A stretch of 34,451 bases of DNA from Planctomycetaceae bacterium (GTDB taxonomy: Bacteria > Planctomycetota > Planctomycetia > Pirellulales > Pirellulaceae). The notes under the pieces are model-generated. The model had not been told where the DNA came from. It ran no database searches and saw nothing but the letters and a program-made list of their open reading frames with translations. The position numbers and the translations under genes were made by a program. Shown here piece by piece: positions 17,899-26,740 of this stretch (its first letter is position 1; every line of letters starts with the position of its first letter). The stretch is taken from contig JAIYDQ010000369.1 in NCBI GenBank assembly GCA_027487375.1, positions 1 through 34,451 of the forward strand, read 5' to 3'.

Positions 17899-18822
17899 AT
17901 GTACTTAGAGCCTATTAGTTCCTGGCTTGACTGTGGAAGTTTTAAGCTTCGCTTGTCTGGCATCTGTGCTCTTACTGTCGCAATCATGGTCGCGATTTCT
18001 AACCAGCCTGTTTTTGCGCAACCTGGCGGTCGTGGAGAAGTCGAACTTGCAGGGTCGTTTGAAGGCGCTCAAGGCATGCTGGTGCGTTTGAAAGACCCGC
18101 AAGGGAACTACGTGGTGGGGACGCTCGATCAGCGCGGTAGCACTGTGTCCTACAAAGGCAAGGCAGACCGTGCCGTCCTCAAACCAGGTACATTTGTTCG
18201 TTTCGCTGCTTCTGCGACTCCGGACGGCACTTTCCTGGCCCCGCTTTCAGAAGTCGAACTTTATATGCCTAACCCAGACGTGCTTAAGCGCCGCGCAACT
18301 CCGTTGCAGATGTCGCTTACTCATCCAGGCATTCACGTCATGGCGAACATTACACCACTTCAGCCAGGCGGCTCACCAGACCCAGAGGTTCGCGTCGTTG
18401 GAAAGATTCTGGCTATCGAAGAAACGTCCTTGGCGTTGCTCTGCGGTGACCGTCCTCTCAAGATCGAAATTGAACCTAACCTACGAGTCGCTATGAACCT
18501 GCCCTCGCTAGAGTGGGCACAAAGTGGCGACAAAATTGCCGGCAGAGGCTTTTTCAATAACGAGACGCGGCAACTGATGATTCGAAGTCTAACCGTTACA
18601 GGATCAAAGACATTGGGAACCGAGTTGGCAGCAAACAATGCACAGCAAAATATGCAAATGGCAATTCCTGAAAAGAAAATGACAGCAAAAGAAAAAGCTC
18701 TGGCAAAAAAAGAAGAAGCCCTCGCGAAGAAACTTAAGAAATCCATGGCCGATACCCCAGCTGCTATCGAACCCGAAAAAATGATTGGCGAATCAGAACC
18801 AAATGCTGCACCGGAGAAGTAA
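17899..18822 (+). CDS. Secreted protein with Lys/Glu-rich tail, function unknown
   Basis: A 307-residue protein I do not recognise. The ATG at 17899 has a strong AGGAGG about 9 bases upstream; an in-frame TTG at 17875 lies before that site and is rejected. Residues 1-40 form a long signal peptide ending in PVFA-Q. The mature part looks like small beta domains (phrases GSFEGAQGMLVRLKDPQGNYVVGTL and VRVVGKILAIEETSLALLCGD suggest barrel or OB-like folds). The C-terminus has a short lysine/glutamate coil with a tandem heptad-like repeat (EKALAKKEEALAKK) and an acidic Pro-rich end. It is 11 bp upstream of the trefoil gene and clearly co-transcribed with it and pxpA. An envelope or periplasmic role is likely. 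Confidence 0.78.
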   Translation: MYLEPISSWLDCGSFKLRLSGICALTVAIMVAISNQPVFAQPGGRGEVELAGSFEGAQGMLVRLKDPQGNYVVGTLDQRGSTVSYKGKADRAVLKPGTFVRFAASATPDGTFLAPLSEVELYMPNPDVLKRRATPLQMSLTHPGIHVMANITPLQPGGSPDPEVRVVGKILAIEETSLALLCGDRPLKIEIEPNLRVAMNLPSLEWAQSGDKIAGRGFFNNETRQLMIRSLTVTGSKTLGTELAANNAQQNMQMAIPEKKMTAKEKALAKKEEALAKKLKKSMADTPAAIEPEKMIGESEPNAAPEK

Positions 18823-18833
18823 GGAGCAACCGT

Positions 18834-20393
18834 ATGAGGATTTTTTCTCGTCATTTTTGGATTCTGATTTGCCTGTTGCTCGCCTCGATCTTCAATGCTG
18901 ATGCCAGTTGGGGACAGCAAACCTTTCAGTTGCGCGCGCCAGGAGTCCAAACTCCGTCTTTTGCGATTGTTCACCCAAGCGGCATGTTGCTAATTCGCGA
19001 CGCTTCCAACCAGGAAACGATTTATCGGCGTGACGAAAAATTTGATTCGGGCGACTCTCTCTGGGTTGGATACTATTCCAGTCAAGCTCGGCAAGCTCTT
19101 CAGTGGCCTGCGAGTAATAGTGGCGCAATGCGTATCGGGTCGCTGGATAACTCAAACCAGTGGTCTTTTCGAACGAGCCGCATGACGATCCAAACCCAAT
19201 CGCCAACCAGTCCACTCAAAGAAGCCTTACCCAATAACGGACAGTTAAGGACCTATTTGGGCAACGATTCGAATATCAATCGCCCGAGCGGGGGCGTTAC
19301 CACGTCTCCGGGAATTCGGGCTGGAGGATTTGGCGGAACTGGGTTCGGTTCAGGCGCGGACTTTGTTCTTCCAATGGATCCCAACCAAGCCCCCGTACCT
19401 ATTCAGCTTGGAATGGGCGATCCCAGTCGGAGAAGGTTTCTAGCTAGAAATAGCTATGGAACGCTGGGAGTTGTTCCGCAAACTGCATTGGGAAATCAAA
19501 GTTGGTACATCGTTCCTTTGGCAACCGGGCTTGCGAGAATCCAGTACTACGATAACCAAACATGGCTAGGGCTTGGATGCGATGCAAATTCACAGGTGCT
19601 GACACTTTCTGCAGTTGGTGGAAATGCAAATCAGCTTTGGCGCGTGAAGGCGTGCCCTGGCAACATGGGAGCTTACACGTTCGAGAGCATTATGTTCCCC
19701 GGATTAGGTTTGTCCTTCATCGGAAACGGATTGCAGTTAGCTCCGATAAACTACTCTCCTTATCAGCAATGGTGGCCCGTTGCACCTCAATTGCCTGTTG
19801 TGCAACCACTCTATCGGAGCGTATCCCAAAACGTGGGCCCCAATCCGCCACTGGAGCCAGCTCGAGTCATTTTGCAAAACTCGCACTCCGATACAATCAT
19901 TGTTTTGCTTACAGATCTTCGCGGGGGAGTCGGATCCAAGAAGATTCGTATACCCAGTGGTGCCTCGGAAGCCGTGAACCTTGACCGCGATAGCGGCGCG
20001 ACCATCATCGAAACGTTTGAGGTTCGATCGCTAAACGGTTTTTGGGAGCGTAGCGAGTCGCGAATCGCAGTCCCGCCCACTTCCTTATACGACGTCAGCG
20101 TTTATGAAGTCTTCTTGCAATCTATTGCGATCGATCGAACCGGTTCCAGCCCAAACCCGATTGAAGATATCAACTATCAACCTCGGAGCATCGGTTTGTT
20201 CGTGATACCTCCAGGAAATCAAATAGCCGATAATGGTGTTCTGGATGTTTATCGAACAGCGAACGCGGCCAGGAATCCGGGAGCGGTAAGAAGGCTGCAA
20301 CAAGAGGATTACGAAAAGCCTAACGCGAGTGCTCCGGCCGATCCGTTAAAAGCGATTTTAAAGGAGTTCGAAGGAAAGCGAGCCGCGTTTTAA
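18834..20393 (+). CDS. Secreted protein with ricin-type beta-trefoil (QxW) motifs
   Basis: A 519-residue exported protein with a signal peptide (about 1-28, ending ASWGQQ). A TAAGGAG ribosome-binding site precedes the ATG at 18834. The central region has regularly spaced Q-x-W motifs: QSW at 222-224, QLW at 267-269 and QQW at 311-313, about 44 residues apart, as in the three subdomains of a ricin B-type beta-trefoil, a fold often used for carbohydrate binding. An N-terminal region with NQW (108-110) may be a further partial copy. A Gly-rich linker (about 160-176) separates them, and a C-terminal domain of about 180 residues is unassigned. Its stop overlaps the pxpA start (TAATG). Ligand unknown; QxW motifs alone do not prove lectin activity. 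Confidence 0.78.
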   Translation: MRIFSRHFWILICLLLASIFNADASWGQQTFQLRAPGVQTPSFAIVHPSGMLLIRDASNQETIYRRDEKFDSGDSLWVGYYSSQARQALQWPASNSGAMRIGSLDNSNQWSFRTSRMTIQTQSPTSPLKEALPNNGQLRTYLGNDSNINRPSGGVTTSPGIRAGGFGGTGFGSGADFVLPMDPNQAPVPIQLGMGDPSRRRFLARNSYGTLGVVPQTALGNQSWYIVPLATGLARIQYYDNQTWLGLGCDANSQVLTLSAVGGNANQLWRVKACPGNMGAYTFESIMFPGLGLSFIGNGLQLAPINYSPYQQWWPVAPQLPVVQPLYRSVSQNVGPNPPLEPARVILQNSHSDTIIVLLTDLRGGVGSKKIRIPSGASEAVNLDRDSGATIIETFEVRSLNGFWERSESRIAVPPTSLYDVSVYEVFLQSIAIDRTGSSPNPIEDINYQPRSIGLFVIPPGNQIADNGVLDVYRTANAARNPGAVRRLQQEDYEKPNASAPADPLKAILKEFEGKRAAF

Positions 20394-21157
20394 TGAATCT
20401 CAAAATCGATTTGAACTGCGACCTTGGTGAAGGCTTCGGAGTCTATTCGCTGGGCGATGATGCGGCGATTATGCCCTACGTAAGCAGCATAAACATAGCA
20501 GCAGGTTTTCACGCGGGCGATCCTTCAACAATTCGCGAAACGTTGGAACTTGCTTCGAAGTACAAAATCAACATCGGTGCTCATCCCGGATTTCCGGATC
20601 TCGTCGGGTTTGGACGTCGCAACATGTCGATGTCTCCCCAAGAAGTCTACGATACCGTGCTTTACCAGATCGGCGCTGTATTTGGTTTTACAAGAGCGGC
20701 AGGAATGGATCTGATCCACGTAAAACCTCACGGAGCGCTCTACAACTTGGCAGCCAAAGATCGGTTGCTGGCCGATGCGATTGCCCTTGCGGTGCACCGT
20801 TTTGATTGGAATCTTATTCTTGTTGGACTTGCTGGAAGCGAAATTATTCACGCTGGGCAAGCAATCGGACTTCGAACGGCTTCGGAAGGTTTTTTGGATC
20901 GCAACTATGAGGCCGACGCTAGCTTGACGCCTCGTAGTAATCCGCAAGCTGTGCTCCATGACCCCGAAATAGTGACTGCACGAGCGGTCCGCTGGATTCG
21001 TGATGGAGTGGTTACTGCGAGGACAGGAGAGCGGTTAACACTCCGAGTCGACACCTTGTGCATCCACGGAGACTCGCCCAATGCAGCACGACTTTGTGGT
21101 CGCGTTCGAGAGTTGCTTGCAAGCCAATCAATCGAAGTTGAACCGCTAATGCGCTGA
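20393..21157 (+). CDS. pxpA: 5-oxoprolinase subunit A (LamB/YcsF family)
   Basis: A 254-residue cytoplasmic protein of the LamB/YcsF family. PxpA together with PxpB and PxpC hydrolyses 5-oxoproline (pyroglutamate) to glutamate using ATP. The family signature is strong: DLNCDLGEGFGVYSLGDD at the N-terminus, INIAAGFHAGDP, NIGAHPGFPDLVGFGRR, IHVKPHGALYN and LCIHGDSPNA near the end. The ATG overlaps the upstream stop by one base (TAATG), implying translational coupling to the trefoil protein. No pxpB or pxpC (allophanate-hydrolase-like genes) lie in this window, so the partner subunits must be elsewhere, or this copy acts differently. Length is normal for the family. Confidence 0.95.
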   Translation: MNLKIDLNCDLGEGFGVYSLGDDAAIMPYVSSINIAAGFHAGDPSTIRETLELASKYKINIGAHPGFPDLVGFGRRNMSMSPQEVYDTVLYQIGAVFGFTRAAGMDLIHVKPHGALYNLAAKDRLLADAIALAVHRFDWNLILVGLAGSEIIHAGQAIGLRTASEGFLDRNYEADASLTPRSNPQAVLHDPEIVTARAVRWIRDGVVTARTGERLTLRVDTLCIHGDSPNAARLCGRVRELLASQSIEVEPLMR

Positions 21158-21370
21158 TTCAGAGCGCTCAAAATGGCACACTGGACATCCCACATTGGAT
21201 TGGATTAGACTTGAGAGGGTTGTGACGCGACAATCCGTGTTGTAACAGGCGTGGGTAAGACAAGGTTTGGATGTGAGGAATTGCTCTACTAGCGGAGCAA
21301 TCAAGACGACCTCACCTTAGCTATGCCTCCCTCCATTTTATTGCTAGGCATCAACGATCGACGTTAACTT

Positions 21371-22393
21371 ATGGCGTTAGGGAATACAGAGAAGTCTTTT
21401 GACAATCTTGCAAAGCCAATTGCATATCCAGAAAAAATTGTGAGACATGCATTGATCAGACTGAGCATTGCCTCGCTAGCGTTTGCATTTTCATTTGGAA
21501 ATCTTTGCACGTTTGGGAATGCTCTTGCCATCGAGTCTGGGATTGTTGATTTCGCTCGAGATGTTGCACCTATCCTGGAAGCTCGTTGCGCAAGCTGTCA
21601 CCAAGGCGATAAAGCCAAAGGTGGTTTTGTTGTTGGCGACCGCGACGCAGTTTTGGGCTATATAGAACCAAGAGACACTGCGTCCAGCTCTCTTTGGACC
21701 GACTACCTGACGGCAAAACCTGTTAAAGAGGATCCGAAGAGTTTAGTCATGCCCCCCTCTGGTCCGCTACCGCCACATGAGCTTGCAGTCCTGAAGTTAT
21801 GGATCGACGAAGGAGCGGCATGGCCCGACGGATATCTACTTGCAAACGTGAAGGTCGCGACCACACCAATCGAAGAAACTAGTACAACTAAATCTGAAGG
21901 GGTTTTCGCGAGAGCATTCGGAGCGATTGGATACTTCCATCCGGCGGTAATTCATTTTCCTATCGCACTTCTGATCTTTGGAGGAGCTGCCGCAGGGTTG
22001 TCGTTTTTCACTGGTAGCCGCGCTCAGGCAATCGCGTTTTATTGTCTGCTTTGGGGCTCGATAGCAACAGTCGTCTCAGCCATTATGGGCTGGTCGTTTG
22101 CCATTGAAAAAGGCTTCCCAAGCTGGGATATCATCCCGGACGCAGAGGCTCTTGCCGATACTCAGTTATTGTTTCGCCATCGTTGGATGGGTGTCACGGT
22201 AGCTCTCCTTTCGATGATCATTTTGGCAATATCGATCGTTTCAAGAAAATTTCCCAACCACTCAATCCGGCACGTATGGAGGATTGGAATGTTGGTGCTG
22301 GCAATTTTAGTAAGTATCACCGGACATCAAGGTGGCGAGCTAGTCTACGGAGACATTCTCGCAAAGGCCGTTACGCGTTTAGTTGGAAAGTAG
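21371..22393 (+). CDS. Cytochrome c (PSCyt1-type) fused to DUF2231-like membrane domain
   Basis: A 340-residue membrane protein. After an N-terminal signal or anchor (about 25-53) comes a planctomycete-type cytochrome c domain: heme-binding CASCH at 73-77 and a downstream MPPSGPL (Met127) that may be the sixth ligand, ending in LKLWIDEGAAWP. The C-terminal half has four hydrophobic helices with HPAVIHFPIALLIFGG and a final GHQGGELVYG, typical of the DUF2231 family of membrane proteins whose histidines may bind heme b. Together this suggests an electron-transfer protein facing the periplasm, though partners are unknown. No good ribosome-binding site is seen before the ATG at 21371. The SDR gene follows 9 bp downstream, so the two are likely co-transcribed. 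Confidence 0.87.
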   Translation: MALGNTEKSFDNLAKPIAYPEKIVRHALIRLSIASLAFAFSFGNLCTFGNALAIESGIVDFARDVAPILEARCASCHQGDKAKGGFVVGDRDAVLGYIEPRDTASSSLWTDYLTAKPVKEDPKSLVMPPSGPLPPHELAVLKLWIDEGAAWPDGYLLANVKVATTPIEETSTTKSEGVFARAFGAIGYFHPAVIHFPIALLIFGGAAAGLSFFTGSRAQAIAFYCLLWGSIATVVSAIMGWSFAIEKGFPSWDIIPDAEALADTQLLFRHRWMGVTVALLSMIILAISIVSRKFPNHSIRHVWRIGMLVLAILVSITGHQGGELVYGDILAKAVTRLVGK

Positions 22394-22402
22394 TCACTGC
22401 TT

Positions 22403-23143
22403 GTGTTAAAAAACTGTGCTGTTGTTGTCACTGGTGGAGCTTCCGGTATTGGGCTTGGAGTAGCGAAAGCATTTGCGGAAGCGGGAGCGAAAGTCTGCAT
22501 TGGTGGACGTCGTAAAGATGCAGTCGACGCGGCGGTGGAATCCATACAATCTTCCGAAGGTTTAACTGGGCAGATCTATGGGCACCCCATGGATGTGTCC
22601 AATCGTGAACAAGTTAAATCTTTCTTTGATTGGTCGTCCAAGACAATTGGTCCTACCGATATCTTGGTCCAAGCAGCAGGTGTCAATATCCGCAATCGTG
22701 CGATCGATCTCATGACTCCCGAGGAATGGGATCAAGTTATCGCCATCAACACAACAGGTGCTTACAACTGTATGACAGCCGTGCTACCAGAAATGAGAGC
22801 ACGAAAGAACGGGTTGATCATCAACATATCAAGTGTCGCAGGTAAACGTGCGATTGCCCTTGGAGGTGTTGCTTACGGTGCGAGCAAGTTCGCGCTGACC
22901 GCGCTAGGGACATGCATATCGAATGAGGTTGCAGGCGATGGTGTACGAGTCACCAACGTGTACCCCGGCGAAGTGAATACTCCAATCCTAGACAAGCGAC
23001 CGGTTCCGGTCAGCGCAGAGCATAAAGCACAGATTCTTCAACCAGAAGATATCGCGGCGATGATCCTGGCCATTGCAGTGCTTCCCCCACGTGCACACGT
23101 TCCCGAGATCGTAATCAAACCACTCAGTCAGGTTTACTTCTAA
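22403..23143 (+). CDS. Short-chain dehydrogenase/reductase (SDR)
   Basis: A 246-residue classical SDR oxidoreductase. The nucleotide-binding motif TGGASGIG sits at 10-17, the NNAG-equivalent reads QAAG (90-93), and the catalytic set is Asn116, Ser143/144, Tyr158 and Lys162 (YGASK), followed by the PGEVNTP loop. The GRR at 35-37, after the second strand, suggests NADP(H) preference, as an inference from charge. The start is a GTG at 22403 with GGAAAG about 12 bases upstream and inside the preceding stop region. It lies 9 bp after the cytochrome gene. The substrate cannot be told from sequence; the family covers sugar, steroid and acyl alcohol dehydrogenases. Confidence 0.9.
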   Translation: MLKNCAVVVTGGASGIGLGVAKAFAEAGAKVCIGGRRKDAVDAAVESIQSSEGLTGQIYGHPMDVSNREQVKSFFDWSSKTIGPTDILVQAAGVNIRNRAIDLMTPEEWDQVIAINTTGAYNCMTAVLPEMRARKNGLIINISSVAGKRAIALGGVAYGASKFALTALGTCISNEVAGDGVRVTNVYPGEVNTPILDKRPVPVSAEHKAQILQPEDIAAMILAIAVLPPRAHVPEIVIKPLSQVYF

Positions 23144-23386
23144 AGTACTTACCTTACGCAAGGCTTGCAGGCATTTCACAATCTTTGACTACCGTGAATT
23201 GTCGCGGCTTTAAGACTTTCTTATAAGTACTTCATTTAAGAAGTCGCCATTCCCCAATTACATCTCGCGAGATTTCCTCTGAATTGCGTCGCTTGCCCGA
23301 TAGCGGTGCTTAACCACACCATTCCAGAATTAACGGTCTCGCTTGTTGAATATTCTCCGCAATGGCACTGAAGATTACGTTTTCGT

Positions 23387-23415
23387 TTGTGGTACTTGAC
23401 GATTAACACTATACT
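23387..23415 (+). promoter_or_regulatory. Candidate sigma-70-type promoter for the glycine riboswitch-gcvP transcript
   Basis: TTGTGG (23387-23392) and TATACT (23410-23415) are separated by 17 bases. The -10 matches the consensus at 5 of 6 positions and the -35 at only 3. Transcription would start near 23422, just before the first aptamer. A TTGACG at 23396 has poor spacing to this -10. The call rests on spacing and position only. Confidence 0.4.
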
Positions 23416-23432
23416 ATTACGTAAGATGAAAA

Positions 23433-23552
23433 CCCCGCGGGAGAGACTCTGAAGCAGTGAGATCGATTGCATTACGCGGTCAAGATGACTGAATTTGGAG
23501 CGCCGAAGGTGCAAAACAGCCCTGAACCGCTCAGGCAAAAAGGACCGCTGGG
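23433..23552 (+). promoter_or_regulatory. Glycine riboswitch, first aptamer
   Basis: Conserved glycine aptamer elements appear in order: GGGAGAGACTC after the P1 5' strand, GCGCCGAAGGTGCAAAAC in the middle, and CTCAGGCAAAAAGGAC before the P1 3' strand. P1 pairs 23433-23440 with 23545-23552 (GCGG with CCGC, then CCC with GGG across one mismatch). The linker to the second aptamer is about 10 bases, normal for tandem glycine riboswitches. Glycine binding is expected to act on the downstream glycine decarboxylase gene. Confidence 0.93.
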
Positions 23553-23562
23553 ATTGATACAT

Positions 23563-23684
23563 CTTCTCTGGAGAGTGATTGCAAAGCTAGCACGTTTTGA
23601 GCCAGCTTTCAGCAGTCCACCGAAGGGGTAAGACAAGCCATCTGGAGTGGTTTGTTGGATCTCTCAGGTAAACGGACAGAGGGG
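23563..23684 (+). promoter_or_regulatory. Glycine riboswitch, second aptamer
   Basis: A second copy of the conserved core: TGGAGAGTGATTG, then CACCGAAGGGGTAAGAC, then CTCTCAGGTAAACGGAC. P1 pairs CTTCTCT (23563-23569) with AGAGGGG (23678-23684), with two G-U pairs. Just after it, GCAACGCGTTGC (23684-23695) is a 12-bp palindrome followed by TTTT, and may be part of the expression platform. The gcvP ribosome-binding site (GGAG, 23737-23740) is 53 bases past the aptamer. Whether control is at transcription or translation is not resolved. Confidence 0.93.
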
Positions 23685-23748
23685 CAACGCGTTGCTTTTA
23701 AAAAGCTTCGTTTTGTTCCTTCGTTTCGTATTGCTTGGAGAATTGCCA

Positions 23749-26643
23749 ATGGCTTCAAACCAATTGCCACCGTTCGTTTTTCGTCACCTCGGACCACGCG
23801 AGGACGAAATTTCACAAATGTTAAAGGTGCTCGGCTATGAATCGCTAGAAGCACTTACTCACGCAGTAGTACCTCAATCGATTCGCATCGACCATCACTT
23901 GAATCTGCGTGCTGGCATCTCCGAAGAAGCGGCACTGGCCGAGTTAAAAGTGCTTGCAAGCAAGAACCGCATCCTGAAGTCATTCATAGGGCAGGGCTAT
24001 TACGGAACGCACACGCCGAAAGTCATCCAGCGTAACGTTCTGGAAAATCCAGCTTGGTATACCGCTTACACGCCCTACCAACCGGAAATATCACAAGGTC
24101 GATTGGAAGTATTGTTTTACTTTCAAACTTTAGTCGCAGAACTCACCGGCCTTGAAATCTCGAACGCTTCATTACTCGACGAATCGACCGCAGCGGCCGA
24201 GGCGATGACGCTTTGTTTAAGAAGCACCAAATCAAAATCGAACCGTTTTATTGTTTCTGCAGGTTGCCATCCGCAGACGATTGAAGTTCTTAAAACGCGA
24301 GCTGAACCACTCGGAATCCAATTAGAAGTAGTAGATGACGTCACAAGTTTTACCGATTGGTCTGGCGTTTTCGGCGTCACTCTTCAGTATCCTGCAACAG
24401 ATGGTTCCATTGCGAACTTCGAGACGACGATAGCAAGCGCACATCAGCATGGGGCGATGGTCGTCATGGTCACGGATTTGCTCGCGTTGATGTTGCTGAA
24501 GTCGCCAGGAGAATTGGGGGCGGATATCGCAGTTGGAAGTAGCCAGCGATTCGGAGTGCCGCTCGGATTTGGTGGACCTCATGCGGCCTTTCTTGCAACA
24601 ACAAAGGCTCACCAGCGAACGCTCCCCGGGAGACTAGTAGGCCAGTCAATCGATAGCCATGGAAACAAAGCATTCCGGCTTGCCCTGCAAACTCGAGAGC
24701 AGCATATTCGAAGAGAGAAAGCGACTTCGAACATCTGCACCGCGCAAGCACTTCTGTCGATTATGGCGACACTCTTCGCGATGTATCATGGCCCGGAAGG
24801 ATTGCGAAAGATTGCCTGGAGAGTGCATAAATTGACGTCGATTCTCTATCGATCGTTGCAGTCCAGTCGATATCGCGTAAAGGAATCCGATTTCTTCGAC
24901 ACGATTGTGATCAACACGGATGGTGATACGGAGAAAATCCTCGAACAAGCCATCGCAGCGGGATACAACTTGCGAGCCTTCTCTTCAAATCAAGTCGCGA
25001 TTTCGTTCGACGAAACAACCACCGAAGCAGACTTGAGAGCGATCAACCAGTTGTTCGGGGGAGATGAAGAAATCGTTACCATCGGCTGTGCTAACGAATT
25101 TCATGAAGAGCGAGGTTCGCTACGCAAGGATCAATTGCGCAACGATTGCGTGATGACGCAAGAAGTGTTTCACAAGTACCGTAGCGAAACCGAGATGATG
25201 CGATATCTCCGCAGACTTTCGGAGATGGATATCGCACTAGATCGTTCGATGATTCCTCTGGGATCTTGCACGATGAAGCTCAACGCGGCAAGTGAGCTGA
25301 CTCCAATTACATGGCCTGAGTGGAACAGTATTCACCCGTTTGCTCCAAGCGATCAGGCCACAGGTTATCACGAGATGATCGCCGACTTGGAAGCCATGCT
25401 CTGCGAGATTACTGGTTACGATGCGATTTCTCTCCAACCCAACGCGGGGTCCCAAGGCGAATACGCAGGACTATTGGCAATTAAGCACTACCACGAATCG
25501 AGAGGTGATTTGAATAGGGATATCTGTTTGATCCCAAGCAGTGCTCACGGTACCAATCCTGCAAGCGCACAGATGGCGAACATGAAAGTCGTCGTTGTGA
25601 AGTGTGATGATTTAGGTAACGTTGATTTAGAGGATCTGGATCTAAGAATCGCGCAGAACGTAGGACGCGTAGCGGCCATTATGATTACCTATCCATCGAC
25701 TCATGGCGTCTTCGAAGATCGAGTACTGGATGTGTGCGGTAAGGTTCATGATGCGGGTGGGCAAGTATACATTGACGGGGCAAACCTGAATGCGTTAGTC
25801 GGTGTCGCGCAACCCGGTAAGTTCGGTGGTGACGTGTCGCACCTTAACTTGCACAAAACGTTCTGTATTCCGCACGGCGGTGGCGGACCAGGCGTCGGTC
25901 CTGTTGCCGTTAGAAGTCACTTAGCTCCTTTCTTGCCCAAAGATTCTCATAACCAAGATCGCCAAGGATCGGTTGTAAGTGGAGCACCGTTTGGCAGCGC
26001 GAGCATTCTACCGATCTCTTGGATGTATATCCGTATGATGGGTGCAGTCGGATTACGGATGGCGACTCAGGTTGCAATTCTCAATGCGAATTACATCGCA
26101 CACCAATTAAAGAGTTGTTTTCCGATTCTCTACACAGGTAATGCTTCGTTGGTAGCTCACGAATGCATCATTGATACGCGTCCGATGGAAAAGTCGGCGG
26201 GAGTCACGGTCGACGATGTTGCCAAGCGATTGATGGACTTTGGATTTCATGGCCCAACAATGTCGTTCCCTGTTGCAGGAACACTGATGATTGAGCCAAC
26301 CGAAAGTGAATCGCTCGCGGAGATCAATCGTTTTTGCAGAGCGATGAAGCTGATCTATGCCGAGTATCAACGAGTCCTTTCCGGCGAGTGGACAGCGGAT
26401 AACAACCCGCTACGCAACGCTCCACATACTTTGGATTCCATCCTTTCAGACGAGTCATCCAAGGTTTACTCGCGTCGTGAAGCCGTTTGTCCAGATCCTG
26501 AGATGGACTACTCGGTAAAATACTGGCCACCCGTTGGACGAGTCGATAACGTCTATGGAGACCGAAATGTAGTTTGCTCGTGCCCACCCATGGAAGACTT
26601 TTTGGAGTCCCCTGAAGAGGCTGCTGATCTAGCAAAAATTTAA
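23749..26643 (+). CDS. gcvP: Glycine dehydrogenase (decarboxylating), P-protein
   Basis: A 964-residue PLP-dependent P-protein of the glycine cleavage system, which decarboxylates glycine and transfers aminomethyl to the lipoyl H-protein. It is the fused single-chain form, with both halves present. N-terminal [13 protein letters not shown] and [33 protein letters not shown], and the C-terminal PLP site [18 protein letters not shown] with Lys703 are all intact. The start at 23749 has TTGGAG 8 bases upstream and gives the standard N-terminus. The frame is open further back to 23647, but that would put coding sequence inside the second riboswitch aptamer. No gcvT, gcvH or lpd is adjacent, so the other components are encoded elsewhere. 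Expression is expected to respond to glycine. Confidence 0.97.
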   Translation: MASNQLPPFVFRHLGPREDEISQMLKVLGYESLEALTHAVVPQSIRIDHHLNLRAGISEEAALAELKVLASKNRILKSFIGQGYYGTHTPKVIQRNVLENPAWYTAYTPYQPEISQGRLEVLFYFQTLVAELTGLEISNASLLDESTAAAEAMTLCLRSTKSKSNRFIVSAGCHPQTIEVLKTRAEPLGIQLEVVDDVTSFTDWSGVFGVTLQYPATDGSIANFETTIASAHQHGAMVVMVTDLLALMLLKSPGELGADIAVGSSQRFGVPLGFGGPHAAFLATTKAHQRTLPGRLVGQSIDSHGNKAFRLALQTREQHIRREKATSNICTAQALLSIMATLFAMYHGPEGLRKIAWRVHKLTSILYRSLQSSRYRVKESDFFDTIVINTDGDTEKILEQAIAAGYNLRAFSSNQVAISFDETTTEADLRAINQLFGGDEEIVTIGCANEFHEERGSLRKDQLRNDCVMTQEVFHKYRSETEMMRYLRRLSEMDIALDRSMIPLGSCTMKLNAASELTPITWPEWNSIHPFAPSDQATGYHEMIADLEAMLCEITGYDAISLQPNAGSQGEYAGLLAIKHYHESRGDLNRDICLIPSSAHGTNPASAQMANMKVVVVKCDDLGNVDLEDLDLRIAQNVGRVAAIMITYPSTHGVFEDRVLDVCGKVHDAGGQVYIDGANLNALVGVAQPGKFGGDVSHLNLHKTFCIPHGGGGPGVGPVAVRSHLAPFLPKDSHNQDRQGSVVSGAPFGSASILPISWMYIRMMGAVGLRMATQVAILNANYIAHQLKSCFPILYTGNASLVAHECIIDTRPMEKSAGVTVDDVAKRLMDFGFHGPTMSFPVAGTLMIEPTESESLAEINRFCRAMKLIYAEYQRVLSGEWTADNNPLRNAPHTLDSILSDESSKVYSRREAVCPDPEMDYSVKYWPPVGRVDNVYGDRNVVCSCPPMEDFLESPEEAADLAKI

Positions 26644-26647
26644 TCCC

Positions 26648-26683
26648 AATCCAATCAGGAAATCCCGCTATTCTTATTGGATT
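26648..26683. repeat. Inverted repeat after gcvP
   Basis: AATCCAAT (26648-26655) and ATTGGATT (26676-26683) are perfect 8-bp arms with a 20-nt loop, starting 4 bp after the gcvP stop. It lies between the convergent gcvP and speA genes. The stem is A/T-rich and no T-tract follows, so it is at best a weak terminator. Confidence 0.4.
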
Positions 26684-26740
26684 TGAGCTTAATAACCTGT
26701 CGCGGCGAATGCAGAAAACAACCGAACTTGGACGTCGATT

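Noticed and set aside
17778-17987. 70-codon N-terminal extension of panB
   Set aside because: It would overlap the divergent gene and bears no similarity to PanB; the 266-residue form has the normal length.
23647-23748. N-terminal extension of gcvP
   Set aside because: The frame is open, but these codons overlap the second riboswitch aptamer and do not resemble a P-protein; the ATG at 23749 has a good ribosome-binding site.
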